Positions 45,049-53,890 of a stretch of 64,000 bases of DNA are shown piece by piece. The notes beneath the pieces are model-generated. The model saw only the letters and a list, made by a program, of their open reading frames with translations, did not search any database and was not told the DNA's origin. The stretch is from NCBI RefSeq assembly GCF_000688475.1, contig NZ_JIAN01000006.1, positions 620,001-684,000 of the forward strand. Direction: 5' to 3'. Made by a program: the position numbers and the translations under genes. Every line of letters begins with the position of its first letter. Positions within the stretch are counted from its first letter, which is position 1. The DNA comes from Cellulomonas sp. URHE0023 (lineage in GTDB: Bacteria > Actinomycetota > Actinomycetes > Actinomycetales > Cellulomonadaceae).

Positions 45049-47168
45049 CGGGTCACCGCCACGAAGACGTCCCACGCACCGAGCGTGACGGTGTCGCCCG
45101 CGGTGAACCGGGTCGGGGTCGGCGTGGACCCGTGCGGCGCCGCGATGACGTCGAGGTCGGTCGGAACGGTTACCACGGTGGCCTCCCAGGACCAGTTGTG
45201 CACGACGTGCACGCGCGTGCCGTCGCTTCGGGTCGAGCTGTGGACGGTGACGCTCGGTGGTAGGTCGGACCAGCCGGCGACCGGGGTCGGGACCAACCAG
45301 TGCGCGAGGCTGCGGGCGAGGGTCAGGTCAGGCACGGTGCCGACGACCGTCACCCGGCCGTCGCCGTACGTCCGCGTGGTGACGGCTGCCCAGGTTCCGA
45401 GGTGCGGGTGGTCGTAGGTGGCCAGCACGTCGGCGCCGTCCGCGACGAGGCACTCGGCCCAGGCCGTGGCCGTCACGCCCTCGTCGAGCGGGAAGTCGGC
45501 GGACCCGCGGACCGGCACCGGCTCGTCGAGGTTGCAGAACTCGTCGTACCAGGCGCCGGCAGGCTCGGACAGGCGCGCCGGCTGCGTCTCCGCCCGGGCG
45601 CGTGCCTCGTCGTCCGCGTACCCCGTGCGGGGCCCGACGACCAGGTGCCCGCCCACCTCGGCGTAGCGGCGGAGCCAGTCGAGGTCATGGTCGGAGGCCG
45701 GGTAGTAGCCCGCGGCCACGAGGATCGGGTGCGTGCGGGCGGCCGCCGCCGGCTCGTCGTCGAAGAGGTACCGCGGGCGCACCACCCGCACCTGGAGCCC
45801 GGCGTCGAACGCGCCCCGGTAGAAGGCGGCGACGATCCGCGGGTAGCTCTGGGGGTCCCCGGTGCCGTCGGCGAGCTGCAGCGGTGGCTGGGCGGCGAGC
45901 GCGAACCGCGCCTTCGTCGAGGACAGGATCGCGATGTCGGCGTCGGGCGTCGCACCGGCGATCGCACCGCCCGCCCGCGTGAGCTCAGCACCGAGCCGGG
46001 CGATCTCGTCGTAGGCGCGGCCGGGTCGCCCGCTGTGCGGCAGGACCCCGCCCCAGTACGTCTCGGCGCCGTAGTGCAGCGTGTGCCAGTGCCAGTACTC
46101 GACCATCCGAGCACCACGGGCCACCAGAGCCCAGGCCGCCTGGCGCCACTGCCCCGGGTAGGCCGGGTAGTTCGTGCTCGGGAAGCCGATCGACTGCGCG
46201 TCGGTCTCGGTCACCAGGAACGGCTCGCCCCGGCTGGAGAACATCGCGTCGCCCGACTGGAACAGCGTCCACGTGCCGGTGGTCGTCCAGGACTGCGGCA
46301 CGACGGCCGTGCTGGGGTGGGCGAGCCCGTCCTGCATGCGGTAGTAGGGGTTCCCGCTCGTGACGTCCAGGACGGCGGCGAGATCGGCGTCGTCGAGGGC
46401 CGGGCGCTCGTAGGAGATGCAGGTGGTGACGAACTGGTCCGACCGGGCGAGCTCACGGACGGCCCGGGCCTGCCAGTCGATCATCTCCGTGGTCAACATG
46501 GCCTGGAACTCGCGCCAGGCGAGGTCGTACTGCGGCTGGGCGTTGCCGTCCGGGGTCCACAGGTCCGCCCAGGTCGACAGCCGGTGCGACCAGTAGACCA
46601 GGCCCCACTCCCGGTTGAGCGTCTCGACGTCCCCGTACGTGTGCCGGAGGTGGTCGACGAACCGCTGGAACACCCCGTGGTTGTGCAGGAGGTGCAGCCC
46701 GGGCTCGTTGTCCACCTGGAAGCCGATCACGGCTGGGTGGTCTCGGTAGCGCTCGACGATCCTGCGCAGGATCCGGTCGGCGTAGAACCGGAAGACGGGG
46801 TGCGTGAAGTCCGCCTCCTGCCGGGCGCCCCACCCCATCGGGCTTCCGGTGCGGTCCTCACCGGCGACCTCGGGGTAGCGCCGGACCAGCCACAGGGGCA
46901 GCGCGTAGGTGGGCGCGCCGATCACCACGTCGATCCCTCGGGCCAGGGCGCCGTCGAGGACGGGCTCGAGCCAGTCGAGCGCGAACCTGCCCTCGTCAGG
47001 CTCCCAGGTGGACCAGACCGACTCCCCCACCCGGATCACCGAGAACGATGCGGCCTGCATGAGGTCGAGGTCGCGCTCCAGCGTCTCGGGCTTCGGGTCC
47101 TGTCCTGGACCCGCGTACTCGTAGTAGTACGCGGCGCCGAATCGCACTCGGTCGTGCTGCACAGCCAT
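45045..47168 (-). CDS. GH42-like beta-galactosidase, without the cysteine cluster
   Basis: 707 aa, no signal peptide. GH42 fold: VRFGAAYYYEYAGPGQDPKP, VIRVGESVWSTWEPDEGRF, acid/base E in GFQVDNEPGLHLLHN, nucleophile E in LVTETDAQSIGF and YWHWHTLHYGAETYWGG. The Cys set found in the adjacent paralogue is absent, and the N-terminus differs, so this is a divergent subgroup with perhaps different linkage preference. ATG at 47168 has GGAGAGACGACC. A long upstream in-frame extension is rejected. It lies 170 nt after GH2, behind a stem-loop, and overlaps the next GH42 by 4 nt. Confidence 0.88.
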   Translation of the reverse strand: MAVQHDRVRFGAAYYYEYAGPGQDPKPETLERDLDLMQAASFSVIRVGESVWSTWEPDEGRFALDWLEPVLDGALARGIDVVIGAPTYALPLWLVRRYPEVAGEDRTGSPMGWGARQEADFTHPVFRFYADRILRRIVERYRDHPAVIGFQVDNEPGLHLLHNHGVFQRFVDHLRHTYGDVETLNREWGLVYWSHRLSTWADLWTPDGNAQPQYDLAWREFQAMLTTEMIDWQARAVRELARSDQFVTTCISYERPALDDADLAAVLDVTSGNPYYRMQDGLAHPSTAVVPQSWTTTGTWTLFQSGDAMFSSRGEPFLVTETDAQSIGFPSTNYPAYPGQWRQAAWALVARGARMVEYWHWHTLHYGAETYWGGVLPHSGRPGRAYDEIARLGAELTRAGGAIAGATPDADIAILSSTKARFALAAQPPLQLADGTGDPQSYPRIVAAFYRGAFDAGLQVRVVRPRYLFDDEPAAAARTHPILVAAGYYPASDHDLDWLRRYAEVGGHLVVGPRTGYADDEARARAETQPARLSEPAGAWYDEFCNLDEPVPVRGSADFPLDEGVTATAWAECLVADGADVLATYDHPHLGTWAAVTTRTYGDGRVTVVGTVPDLTLARSLAHWLVPTPVAGWSDLPPSVTVHSSTRSDGTRVHVVHNWSWEATVVTVPTDLDVIAAPHGSTPTPTRFTAGDTVTLGAWDVFVAVTR

Positions 47169-47273
47169 GGTCGTCTCTCCGTGGTGGTGGAAGCTGCATC
47201 GGCGGGGCCGAGCCCGGTCCCGCCCGCCTCCGGGTAGTGAGCGGGCCACCGACGCGGCGGAGGTGAACCGGCT

Positions 47274-47303
47274 GCCGACGGGAGTGCAGACACTCCCGTC
47301 GGC
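47274..47303 (-). terminator. strong stem-loop between GH2 and GH42 genes
   Basis: Perfect 13-bp stem GCCGACGGGAGTG / CACTCCCGTCGGC with a 4-nt loop, 35 nt after the GH2 stop. It may end or attenuate the transporter/GH2 transcript, leaving the GH42 genes with lower or separate expression. The 170-nt gap holds no gene. Confidence 0.75.
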
Positions 47304-47338
47304 GACGCCTTCGGTCCGCCTCTGTCCGGGTCGCGCGC

Positions 47339-50300
47339 CTAGAGGAGCCCCCGGAAGGCGAACCGGAACGTCAGCTCGCTCTGCGTGGGCAGTCGGTACT
47401 CGGCATGGGTCTGCGCACCCCAGGAGTCGTCGCCGCCGACGCCCCGCCGTTGGAGCGCTGGACGCAGGACCGTCTGGTAGATCGGCGGCAGCTCCGTGTG
47501 GTGGGCGGCGTTCTCGATCTCGAACGGCGTCCACGGCAGGGCCGACAGCTCCATGCCCTGGTCCGACTCCAACCGGAGGCCGGCACCGCGCTCGTCGGTC
47601 ACGGTCGCCCAGCGCACGCCGGTCCGGCTGCCCGCCTCCTGCGGACGCAGGTAGGGCGTGAGCGCGGTCCGGACGTCGGCCTCCCACACCCCCAGCCGTG
47701 CGCCTGCTCGACGGTCGACGTAGGACTCCTCGGGCCCGTCCCCGTACCAGCGCAGCGTGCGGAACGCGGGGTCGGTCACCAGGAGGAGACCGAGCTCCGG
47801 CATGTCGGACAGGCCGGCGCCCGGCCGCACGGCGAGCGTCACCTCGACGCGACCGTCACCGTCCACGAGGTACGTGAGCTCGCACTGACTTGCGGGTGCG
47901 GTCGGCAGCTCGTAGCGGAAGCGGATGCGCACCCCGTCGTCGGCCTGCTCGACCGCGGGCTCGTCGACCCCCCGGACGGCCGTCGCGTACCGGCTGGCGA
48001 GGAGCCACGCACCGTCCTGCAGGGGCGCGCCCCACCCGTGCTCGTTGGACGTGGGCGCGTGCCAGAAGCACGGCTGCGGCACCGAGCGCAGCAGCTCACG
48101 GCCGCCGTCCGGCGTCAGGCCGTACCGGTACGAGACCAGTCCTCCGTGGAGCCGCGAGAACAGGGCGGTGAAGTGCCGCCCCCGCACGCCCACGTTGTGG
48201 ATGCCCTGGACGACCTCCGGCGCGGCGGCCCGGCGGGCCGGTGCGGAACCGGCGACGACCACCACCGACTGCTCGTGGGCGACCTCGTGCCCGGCCGCCG
48301 CCCAGCGGGTGGTGCGGCGCAGCCGGAAGGACACGTCGACGGTGTACTCCCCCGGCACGGTCGGCACCGTGACAGGCAGCGCGTAGACCTGCGAGGCCCC
48401 GGGGTCGACGGCGGTCTCGAGCACCTCCTCCTGGAGCACCCGTCCCTCGCGGGCAAGGGTGACCACGCACTCGTGCGCCGACGAGGGGGTGACCAGGTGA
48501 CGGTTCTCGACGGTGACCTTCTCACCGTCCACCACGAGCCGGTACCCCTGGTAGAGGTAGCGCACCTCCTGGGCGAGCGGCTTGAGGGTGCGGTCCGCGA
48601 AGACGATGCCGTTGCCGCTGAAGTCCGAGTCGTGCGGCGCGTCACCGAAGTCGCCGCCGTACCCGAAGTACTCGCGCCCACCGCGGTCGGTGAGCAGAAG
48701 CGCCTGGTCCGCGAAGTCCCAGATGAAGCCGCCCTGGAACAGCGGCTCACGGTAGGCGAGGTCGACATACTTGTGGACCGCCCCGAACGAGTTGCCCATG
48801 GCGTGCGCGTACTCGCACAGCAGGTAGGGCTTGTCGCGGTGGGACGCGAGGTACTCCTCGATCTCGGTGACCGGTGCGTACATGCGCGAGGTGACGTCGC
48901 TGGTCTGCGGGTGCCGCGGGTCCCAGTGGACGCCCTCGTAGTGCACCGGCCGGGAGTCCGCGCTGCGGAAGTAGTCGGCGACCTCGAGGATGTCCGTCCC
49001 GCCGAACGACTCGTTGCCGCACGACCACATGACGACGCTCGGATGGTTCTTGTCCCGCTCCAGCATGCTTGCGGCGCGGTCGAGCACGGTGGGGAGCCAC
49101 TCGGGGCGGTTCCCCGGCAGGGCCTCCTCGATGCCCACCCCGGCGTACCGGAGCCGGTCCCACATGGCGTGCGACTCGAGGTTCATCTCGTCGATGACGT
49201 ACAGCCCGTACTCGTCGCAGAGGTCGTAGAAGTAGGAGTTGTTGGGGTAGTGGCTCGTCCGCACGGCGTTGATGTTGAGCTGCTTCATGAGCCGGACGTC
49301 GGCCTCGGTCTGCTCGCGGGTCATCGCGCGACCTTGGAGGCCGAAGTCGTGCCGGTTGACCCCGTTGAAGACCACGCGGGACCCGTTGACCTTCAGCAGG
49401 CCGTCCTCGATCCCGAACCGGCGCACGCCCACCCGCACCGGGACGTGCTCGGTCAGGCGGCCCGACGCGTCGTACACGTCGAGCGTGAGGTCGTACCGGT
49501 GAGGATCCTCCGCGCTCCACAGCCGCGGACGCTCGATGCGGACCACGAGCTCGTCGTCGCCCTCGAGCTGTCCGGCGCCGGCGATCCTCGCGTCCACGCG
49601 GCCTTCGCCGGCGAGTACCACCCGGACGCGCACCGTCGCCTCGGAGTGGTCGTCGGTGACGTCGGTCAGCACCCGGACGTCCTCGACGTGCACGACGGGC
49701 CGGCGGTACAGGACGACGTCACGGAAGAGGCCGGAGAACCTGAAGAAGTCCTGGTCCTCGATCCACGACCCGGCGCTCCACCGCACCACCTGCGCCACGA
49801 GGAGGTTCTCACCCTCGACGAGGGCGTCGGTGAGGTCGAACTCCGACGGCGTGAACGAGTCCGTCCCGTAGCCCACATAGGCGCCGTTCAGCCACACGGC
49901 GACAGCGCTCTCCGCGCCGTGGAAGCTCACGCTGAGCCGCTCGCCCGGCTGGAGCGGGTGATCGAGGGTGAACGTCCTGCGGTACGTCGCCACGGGGTTG
50001 TACCGCTGCGGAACCTGCCCCGGCGAGACCTGCTCGTACCCGTCCCACGGGTACTGCACGTTGGTGTACTGCGGGCGGTCGTAGCCGAGCAGCTGCACGT
50101 GCGCCGGCACAGGCACGTCGTCCCAGCCGGAGTCGTCGACGTCCACCCGCTCGAAGCCGGGGACGACGAGCGCAGGGCTCTTCGCGTAGTGCAGCTTCCA
50201 CAGCCCGTTGAGCGACTGCTCGAAGCTGCTCTCCCCGGTCGCCGCCTCCTGCGGCGAGACGAACCACCGGTGGTCGGAGTGCGCGTCGAGCCGGTTCTCC

Positions 50301-50344
50301 TTGACGAACTCGGGGTCCGCGATCCGGTCGATGTCGAATGTCAC
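47339..50344 (-). CDS. GH2 beta-galactosidase (LacZ type)
   Basis: 1001 aa. Five-domain LacZ layout: sugar-binding domain (WKLHYAKSPALVVPGFE, RYNPVATYRRTF), immunoglobulin-like domain, barrel with FNGVNRHDFGLQGRAM, INAVRTSHYPNNSYFYDLCD, acid/base E in MWSCGNESFGG and nucleophile E in YLLCEYAHAMGNSFG, then two C-terminal beta domains ending in a Bgal_small_N-type region (WYGDGPEESYVDRRAGARLG). No signal peptide. GTG at 50344 overlaps the permease stop as GTGA. It should split beta-galactosides brought in by the co-transcribed ABC importer. Confidence 0.93.
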   Translation of the reverse strand: MTFDIDRIADPEFVKENRLDAHSDHRWFVSPQEAATGESSFEQSLNGLWKLHYAKSPALVVPGFERVDVDDSGWDDVPVPAHVQLLGYDRPQYTNVQYPWDGYEQVSPGQVPQRYNPVATYRRTFTLDHPLQPGERLSVSFHGAESAVAVWLNGAYVGYGTDSFTPSEFDLTDALVEGENLLVAQVVRWSAGSWIEDQDFFRFSGLFRDVVLYRRPVVHVEDVRVLTDVTDDHSEATVRVRVVLAGEGRVDARIAGAGQLEGDDELVVRIERPRLWSAEDPHRYDLTLDVYDASGRLTEHVPVRVGVRRFGIEDGLLKVNGSRVVFNGVNRHDFGLQGRAMTREQTEADVRLMKQLNINAVRTSHYPNNSYFYDLCDEYGLYVIDEMNLESHAMWDRLRYAGVGIEEALPGNRPEWLPTVLDRAASMLERDKNHPSVVMWSCGNESFGGTDILEVADYFRSADSRPVHYEGVHWDPRHPQTSDVTSRMYAPVTEIEEYLASHRDKPYLLCEYAHAMGNSFGAVHKYVDLAYREPLFQGGFIWDFADQALLLTDRGGREYFGYGGDFGDAPHDSDFSGNGIVFADRTLKPLAQEVRYLYQGYRLVVDGEKVTVENRHLVTPSSAHECVVTLAREGRVLQEEVLETAVDPGASQVYALPVTVPTVPGEYTVDVSFRLRRTTRWAAAGHEVAHEQSVVVVAGSAPARRAAAPEVVQGIHNVGVRGRHFTALFSRLHGGLVSYRYGLTPDGGRELLRSVPQPCFWHAPTSNEHGWGAPLQDGAWLLASRYATAVRGVDEPAVEQADDGVRIRFRYELPTAPASQCELTYLVDGDGRVEVTLAVRPGAGLSDMPELGLLLVTDPAFRTLRWYGDGPEESYVDRRAGARLGVWEADVRTALTPYLRPQEAGSRTGVRWATVTDERGAGLRLESDQGMELSALPWTPFEIENAAHHTELPPIYQTVLRPALQRRGVGGDDSWGAQTHAEYRLPTQSELTFRFAFRGLL

Positions 50345-51153
50345 TTGATGGCCCCCGTGACGCCCTCGGCAAAGCTCCGCTGCAGCAGGAGGAACACGAC
50401 CATCGTCGGCACCGACACGATGAGCACGGCGAGCATGAGGCTGCCGTAGTCGGTGACGTACCCGGCGCGCATGTTCGAGAGCAGCATCGGCAAGGTCTGG
50501 TACTTGTTGTCGACGAGGATCACCTTCGGCCACAGGAAGTTGTTCCACGAGAACAGGAAGGTGATGACGCCCGCGGCAGCGAGGGTGGGCTTCATCGTCG
50601 GCAGGTAGATGCGCGTGAAGATGCTCACCTCGCCGAGCCCGTCGAGGCGCGCGGCCTCGATGATCTCGTGCGGGAACGTCCGCGAGGCCTGCCGGAACAG
50701 CAGGATCAGGAACGGCGTCGCGATCAGCGGCAGGACGACCGCGGTCGTCGAGTTCACCAGTCCCACCTGCGCGAAGAGCCGGAACAGCGGGATCATCGTC
50801 GCCGCGAACGGGATCATGATCGCCAGGAGCAGGATGCCCATGACGACGTCCTTCGCCCGTGAGTGGTAGATCTCGAACGCGTACCCGGCGAGCGAGCACA
50901 GGACAAGGGCCAGCACGGTCGTCACGACGGCGTTCAGCGACGAGTGGTAGGCCGCCGAGCCGAGGGGCTGCGCGTCGACGAGCGCCTTGAAGTTGTCGAC
51001 GAGGTGACCCCCGGGCAACAGCTTGGACGCGATGACGTCGTTGCTCGTGTTCGTCGCCGAGACAGCCATGAAATAGAGCGGGAAGACCGAGAAGATGACG
51101 GCGACCGTCAGGAACGCATAAGCGGGGATCCGGCGAAGTGTTGTCTTAGTCAC
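50341..51153 (-). CDS. ABC sugar permease (MalG-like)
   Basis: 270 aa. Six predicted membrane segments, starting AYAFLTVAVIFSVFPLYFMA. The EAA loop is EIIEAARLDGLGEVSIFTRI and SWNNFLWPKVILVDNKYQTL follows. GTG at 51153 overlaps the previous permease by 8 nt. It works with the permease at 51146-52129 and the binding protein at 52215-53534. Confidence 0.92.
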   Translation of the reverse strand: MTKTTLRRIPAYAFLTVAVIFSVFPLYFMAVSATNTSNDVIASKLLPGGHLVDNFKALVDAQPLGSAAYHSSLNAVVTTVLALVLCSLAGYAFEIYHSRAKDVVMGILLLAIMIPFAATMIPLFRLFAQVGLVNSTTAVVLPLIATPFLILLFRQASRTFPHEIIEAARLDGLGEVSIFTRIYLPTMKPTLAAAGVITFLFSWNNFLWPKVILVDNKYQTLPMLLSNMRAGYVTDYGSLMLAVLIVSVPTMVVFLLLQRSFAEGVTGAIK

Positions 51154-52129
51154 GCTTGTCGCCCACCTTCATTTGAATGGCGGCCAGAATGGCCACGATG
51201 ATGAGGATCGCGTAGGAGATGGCTGCCGCGTATCCGAAGTTGGGGCTGTTGCGGAACGACACGTTGTACAGGTAGTGCGACACCGACATCGTCGTGTTGC
51301 CCGGGCCACCGGCGGTGAGGTTGAACGACTCGTCGAACATCTGCAGCGTTCCGTTGGTGGACAAGATCGCGCAGAGCAGGATGATCGGCTTGAGCTGCGG
51401 CATGGTCACGTACCAGAAGGTCTTGAACCCTCCTGCGCCATCGACGCGAGCCGCCTCCAGGGTCGAGCGGTCGATGTTCTGCAGGGCGGCCAGGAAGAAG
51501 ATCATGTTGTAGCCGGTCCACCGCCACAGCAGGCCGAGGATGATCACCATCCGAGCGGTGCCGGTCTGGCCGAGCCAGTTGACGGGATCGTCGAGTATCC
51601 CGAACTGCATGAGCAGGTCGTTGGCGAGCCCGTCCGTAGCGAAGATCTGCCGGAACACCAGCGAGTACGACACGAGGCCCACGGCGCACGGCAGGAAGAT
51701 CGCTGTCCGCCAGAAACCCTTGAACCGCAGCCAGGGCGCATTGAGCAGGTTCGCGAGCACCATCGCGATCCCGAGCATGATCGGTACCTGGATGATCAGG
51801 TACAGGAACGTCGTGCCCAGCGTGAGCCGGAAGTTCTCGTCCTGGAACAGCCGCTGGTAGTTCAACCACAGCGGCTCCGCCCAGTGGAGCCTGGTCCCTC
51901 GGCCGGTCTTCAGCGACAGGAAGAGCGCCTGGATCATCGGCCAGAAGTTGACCAGCACGATGATGGCTGCGGCGGGAACGATGAACGCCCACCCGGTCAG
52001 GCTGCGACGGCGCGCGATCGCTGACAGGGGTGGTGCGGGCGGTCTGGACTGATGGCCGCGGGACTTCTTCGTCCCCTGACCGAGCGCGTCCGGTGCGCGG
52101 TCCTCGGTCGGTGCGGTGGGAGCGGACAC
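51146..52129 (-). CDS. ABC sugar permease (MalF-like)
   Basis: 327 aa. A polar N-terminus of about 45 residues precedes six membrane segments (WAFIVPAAAIIVLVNFWP first). EAA loop STLEAARVDGAGGFKTFWYV; NGTLQMFDESFNLTAGGPGN is typical for the subunit. GTG at 52129 follows GAGGTGAGCTT. Located 85 nt after the binding-protein gene. Confidence 0.92.
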   Translation of the reverse strand: MSAPTAPTEDRAPDALGQGTKKSRGHQSRPPAPPLSAIARRRSLTGWAFIVPAAAIIVLVNFWPMIQALFLSLKTGRGTRLHWAEPLWLNYQRLFQDENFRLTLGTTFLYLIIQVPIMLGIAMVLANLLNAPWLRFKGFWRTAIFLPCAVGLVSYSLVFRQIFATDGLANDLLMQFGILDDPVNWLGQTGTARMVIILGLLWRWTGYNMIFFLAALQNIDRSTLEAARVDGAGGFKTFWYVTMPQLKPIILLCAILSTNGTLQMFDESFNLTAGGPGNTTMSVSHYLYNVSFRNSPNFGYAAAISYAILIIVAILAAIQMKVGDKRD

Positions 52130-52214
52130 AAGCTCACCTCTTCTTCGCAGGTGACGGACAGGTCAGGAAGCGGGCGGCGGAGCCAAGGGCTGGCATCCGC
52201 CGCCCGCCCTGGAA

Positions 52215-53534
52215 TCACCCCATGGCGAACTCGACGGTGCTCTGCGCCTCCGCGAGCGCGGAGGCCGGGTCGGCGCCGTTCATGATGTTGGTGACGGCGA
52301 CGCTCACCGCGTCGCGGCCCTCGTAGTAGTAGGCGCCCGTGTTGTTGCTCGGGACCTTCGCGGCGTACTTCAGGACGTCGGCGTAGATCGGCTGCCCGCC
52401 GAAGAACGCCTGCGGCTCGTTGTAGACGTCCGACTCACCGGCCGGGAGCCAGTTGGCGAGCGCACCGGACTTCGGGAGGATCGTGTCGTAGAAGTCGGTC
52501 GAGCCTGCGAACGTCGCGTCCAGGAAGTCGCTGGCGAGCTCGGTGTTGCCGTCCGCGCTGATCGCCCAGGACGAGCCGCCGTTCGCCGTGTAGTTGGTCG
52601 CACCGTCGACGCCGTCGAGCTTCGGGACGTTGGTGACGGCCCACTTGCCGGACTGGTCCGCGGCAGACTGGATGGAGCCGGAGATCCACACGCCCTGGAC
52701 CACACCGGCCGTGGCCGAGTTCACGATCGAGTTGATGTACTCGTCCCACGAGTTGACCTCGACGAAGACGCCTGCCTTGACGAGCTGCCCGTACATGTCG
52801 ATGGCGGACATGAGCGCCTTGTTGTCCGTGATCGTGGGCTTGCCCTCGTCGTCGAACAGGCTCGCGCCTGCGCTCTGGAGCATCATCATGATCATGTCGG
52901 ACGAGCCGGCCTGGCCGGTCAGCAGCGGCTTGCCGGTCTTGGCCAGCACGTCCTTGCCGAGCGTGAGGAACTGGTCCCACGTGATGTCGGTGAAGTCGTC
53001 GACCGTGTAGCCGGCCTGCTCGAGGACGTCCGTCCGGTACGCGCCGATCGCGGTCCCGTTGTCGAACGGCACGCCGTAGTTCGTGTCGTCGACCGTGGAG
53101 TACGCCACGACGGACTCGGGGAACTCGCTGTAGTCCACCGTGGAGTCGTTGAAGTCGGCGAAGATGTCCGGGTAGTTGATGACGTTCTTCTGGAACGCGT
53201 TGTTCTGCATGAGGAAGATGTCGGGGAGCTGGTCGGTCTCGCCCGACTGGGCCAGCGTGGTCAGCTTGGTCTGCAGGTCGTCCCACGGCGTCTCGACGAT
53301 GTCGAGCTTGAAGTCCGGGTGGTCGGCTTGGTAGACCTTCTCGGCCTCCTGGAGGGCGTAGATGTTGAACGCCGGGTCCCAGGCCCACACCGTCAGTGTG
53401 TTGTCGCCGGTGCCACCGCTCCCGCCGGCCGTCTCGTCCGAGCCGGAGCCGGAGTCTCCGCCGCCGCACGCGGCGAGGGCGAGGGTGAGCGTCAAGGCGG
53501 CGCCCAGCGCGCCGAGCGAGCGTGTCTTCTTCAT
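52215..53534 (-). CDS. ABC sugar-binding lipoprotein
   Basis: 439 aa. Lipobox LAAC with Cys23, Gly/Ser/Asp-rich tether, then a family 1 solute-binding domain (LTVWAWDPAFNIYALQEAEK, LDIVETPWDDLQTKLTTLAQ, LPDIFLMQNNAFQKNVINYP, YGVPFDNGTAIGAYRTDVL). First gene of the galactan operon; ligand is probably beta-galacto-oligosaccharide from the GH53 enzyme, by context. ATG at 53534 has AAGGGATCACCCG upstream. Long in-frame extension upstream is rejected. Confidence 0.92.
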   Translation of the reverse strand: MKKTRSLGALGAALTLTLALAACGGGDSGSGSDETAGGSGGTGDNTLTVWAWDPAFNIYALQEAEKVYQADHPDFKLDIVETPWDDLQTKLTTLAQSGETDQLPDIFLMQNNAFQKNVINYPDIFADFNDSTVDYSEFPESVVAYSTVDDTNYGVPFDNGTAIGAYRTDVLEQAGYTVDDFTDITWDQFLTLGKDVLAKTGKPLLTGQAGSSDMIMMMLQSAGASLFDDEGKPTITDNKALMSAIDMYGQLVKAGVFVEVNSWDEYINSIVNSATAGVVQGVWISGSIQSAADQSGKWAVTNVPKLDGVDGATNYTANGGSSWAISADGNTELASDFLDATFAGSTDFYDTILPKSGALANWLPAGESDVYNEPQAFFGGQPIYADVLKYAAKVPSNNTGAYYYEGRDAVSVAVTNIMNGADPASALAEAQSTVEFAMG

Positions 53535-53761
53535 CGGGTGATCCCTTCCTGCTGTTGGTCGTCCTTGACCGGTGCCGGCTCTCGCCGCGTCGCCGGTCCC
53601 AGCTCGACCGGCGCGACATCGCGGAGGTCGATCGGGGTAGGTCGACAGTGCTGTTGTGAGGTCGTGCGTCGTGCTGTGGTGAGTTAGCAGTGCCAAGCCA
53701 CAGGGGTCTGGTCCACACCGACCACGAGCGAAACGGGAGTCGCTCGACCTTCTCTGGCGTT

Positions 53762-53864
53762 TGGTGACGTCACCATAGCAGCGCCCGGCCGCTGGTTTGG
53801 CGACGCTTTGGTAACGGAAAGCACACAGTTTTCCGGCCATGTCGGCGTCGTGGTGACGTCACCA
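53762..53864. promoter_or_regulatory. twin perfect LacI-type palindromes
   Basis: TGGTGACGTCACCA occurs at 53762-53775 and again at 53851-53864, 89 nt centre to centre, in the 356-nt gap between the binding-protein gene and the divergent LacI gene (start 53891). Both are perfect 14-nt dyads with a central CG. Two such sites allow repressor looping over the promoters. The rest of the gap (53535-53890) holds no gene. Confidence 0.85.
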
Positions 53865-53890
53865 TCGCTCCGTAGCACTACGATCACGCC

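Noticed and set aside
52215..53840. Longer start for the binding protein at 53840
   Set aside because: It would run across the operator and lacks a signal peptide at its N-terminus; ATG 53534 gives a proper lipoprotein signal.
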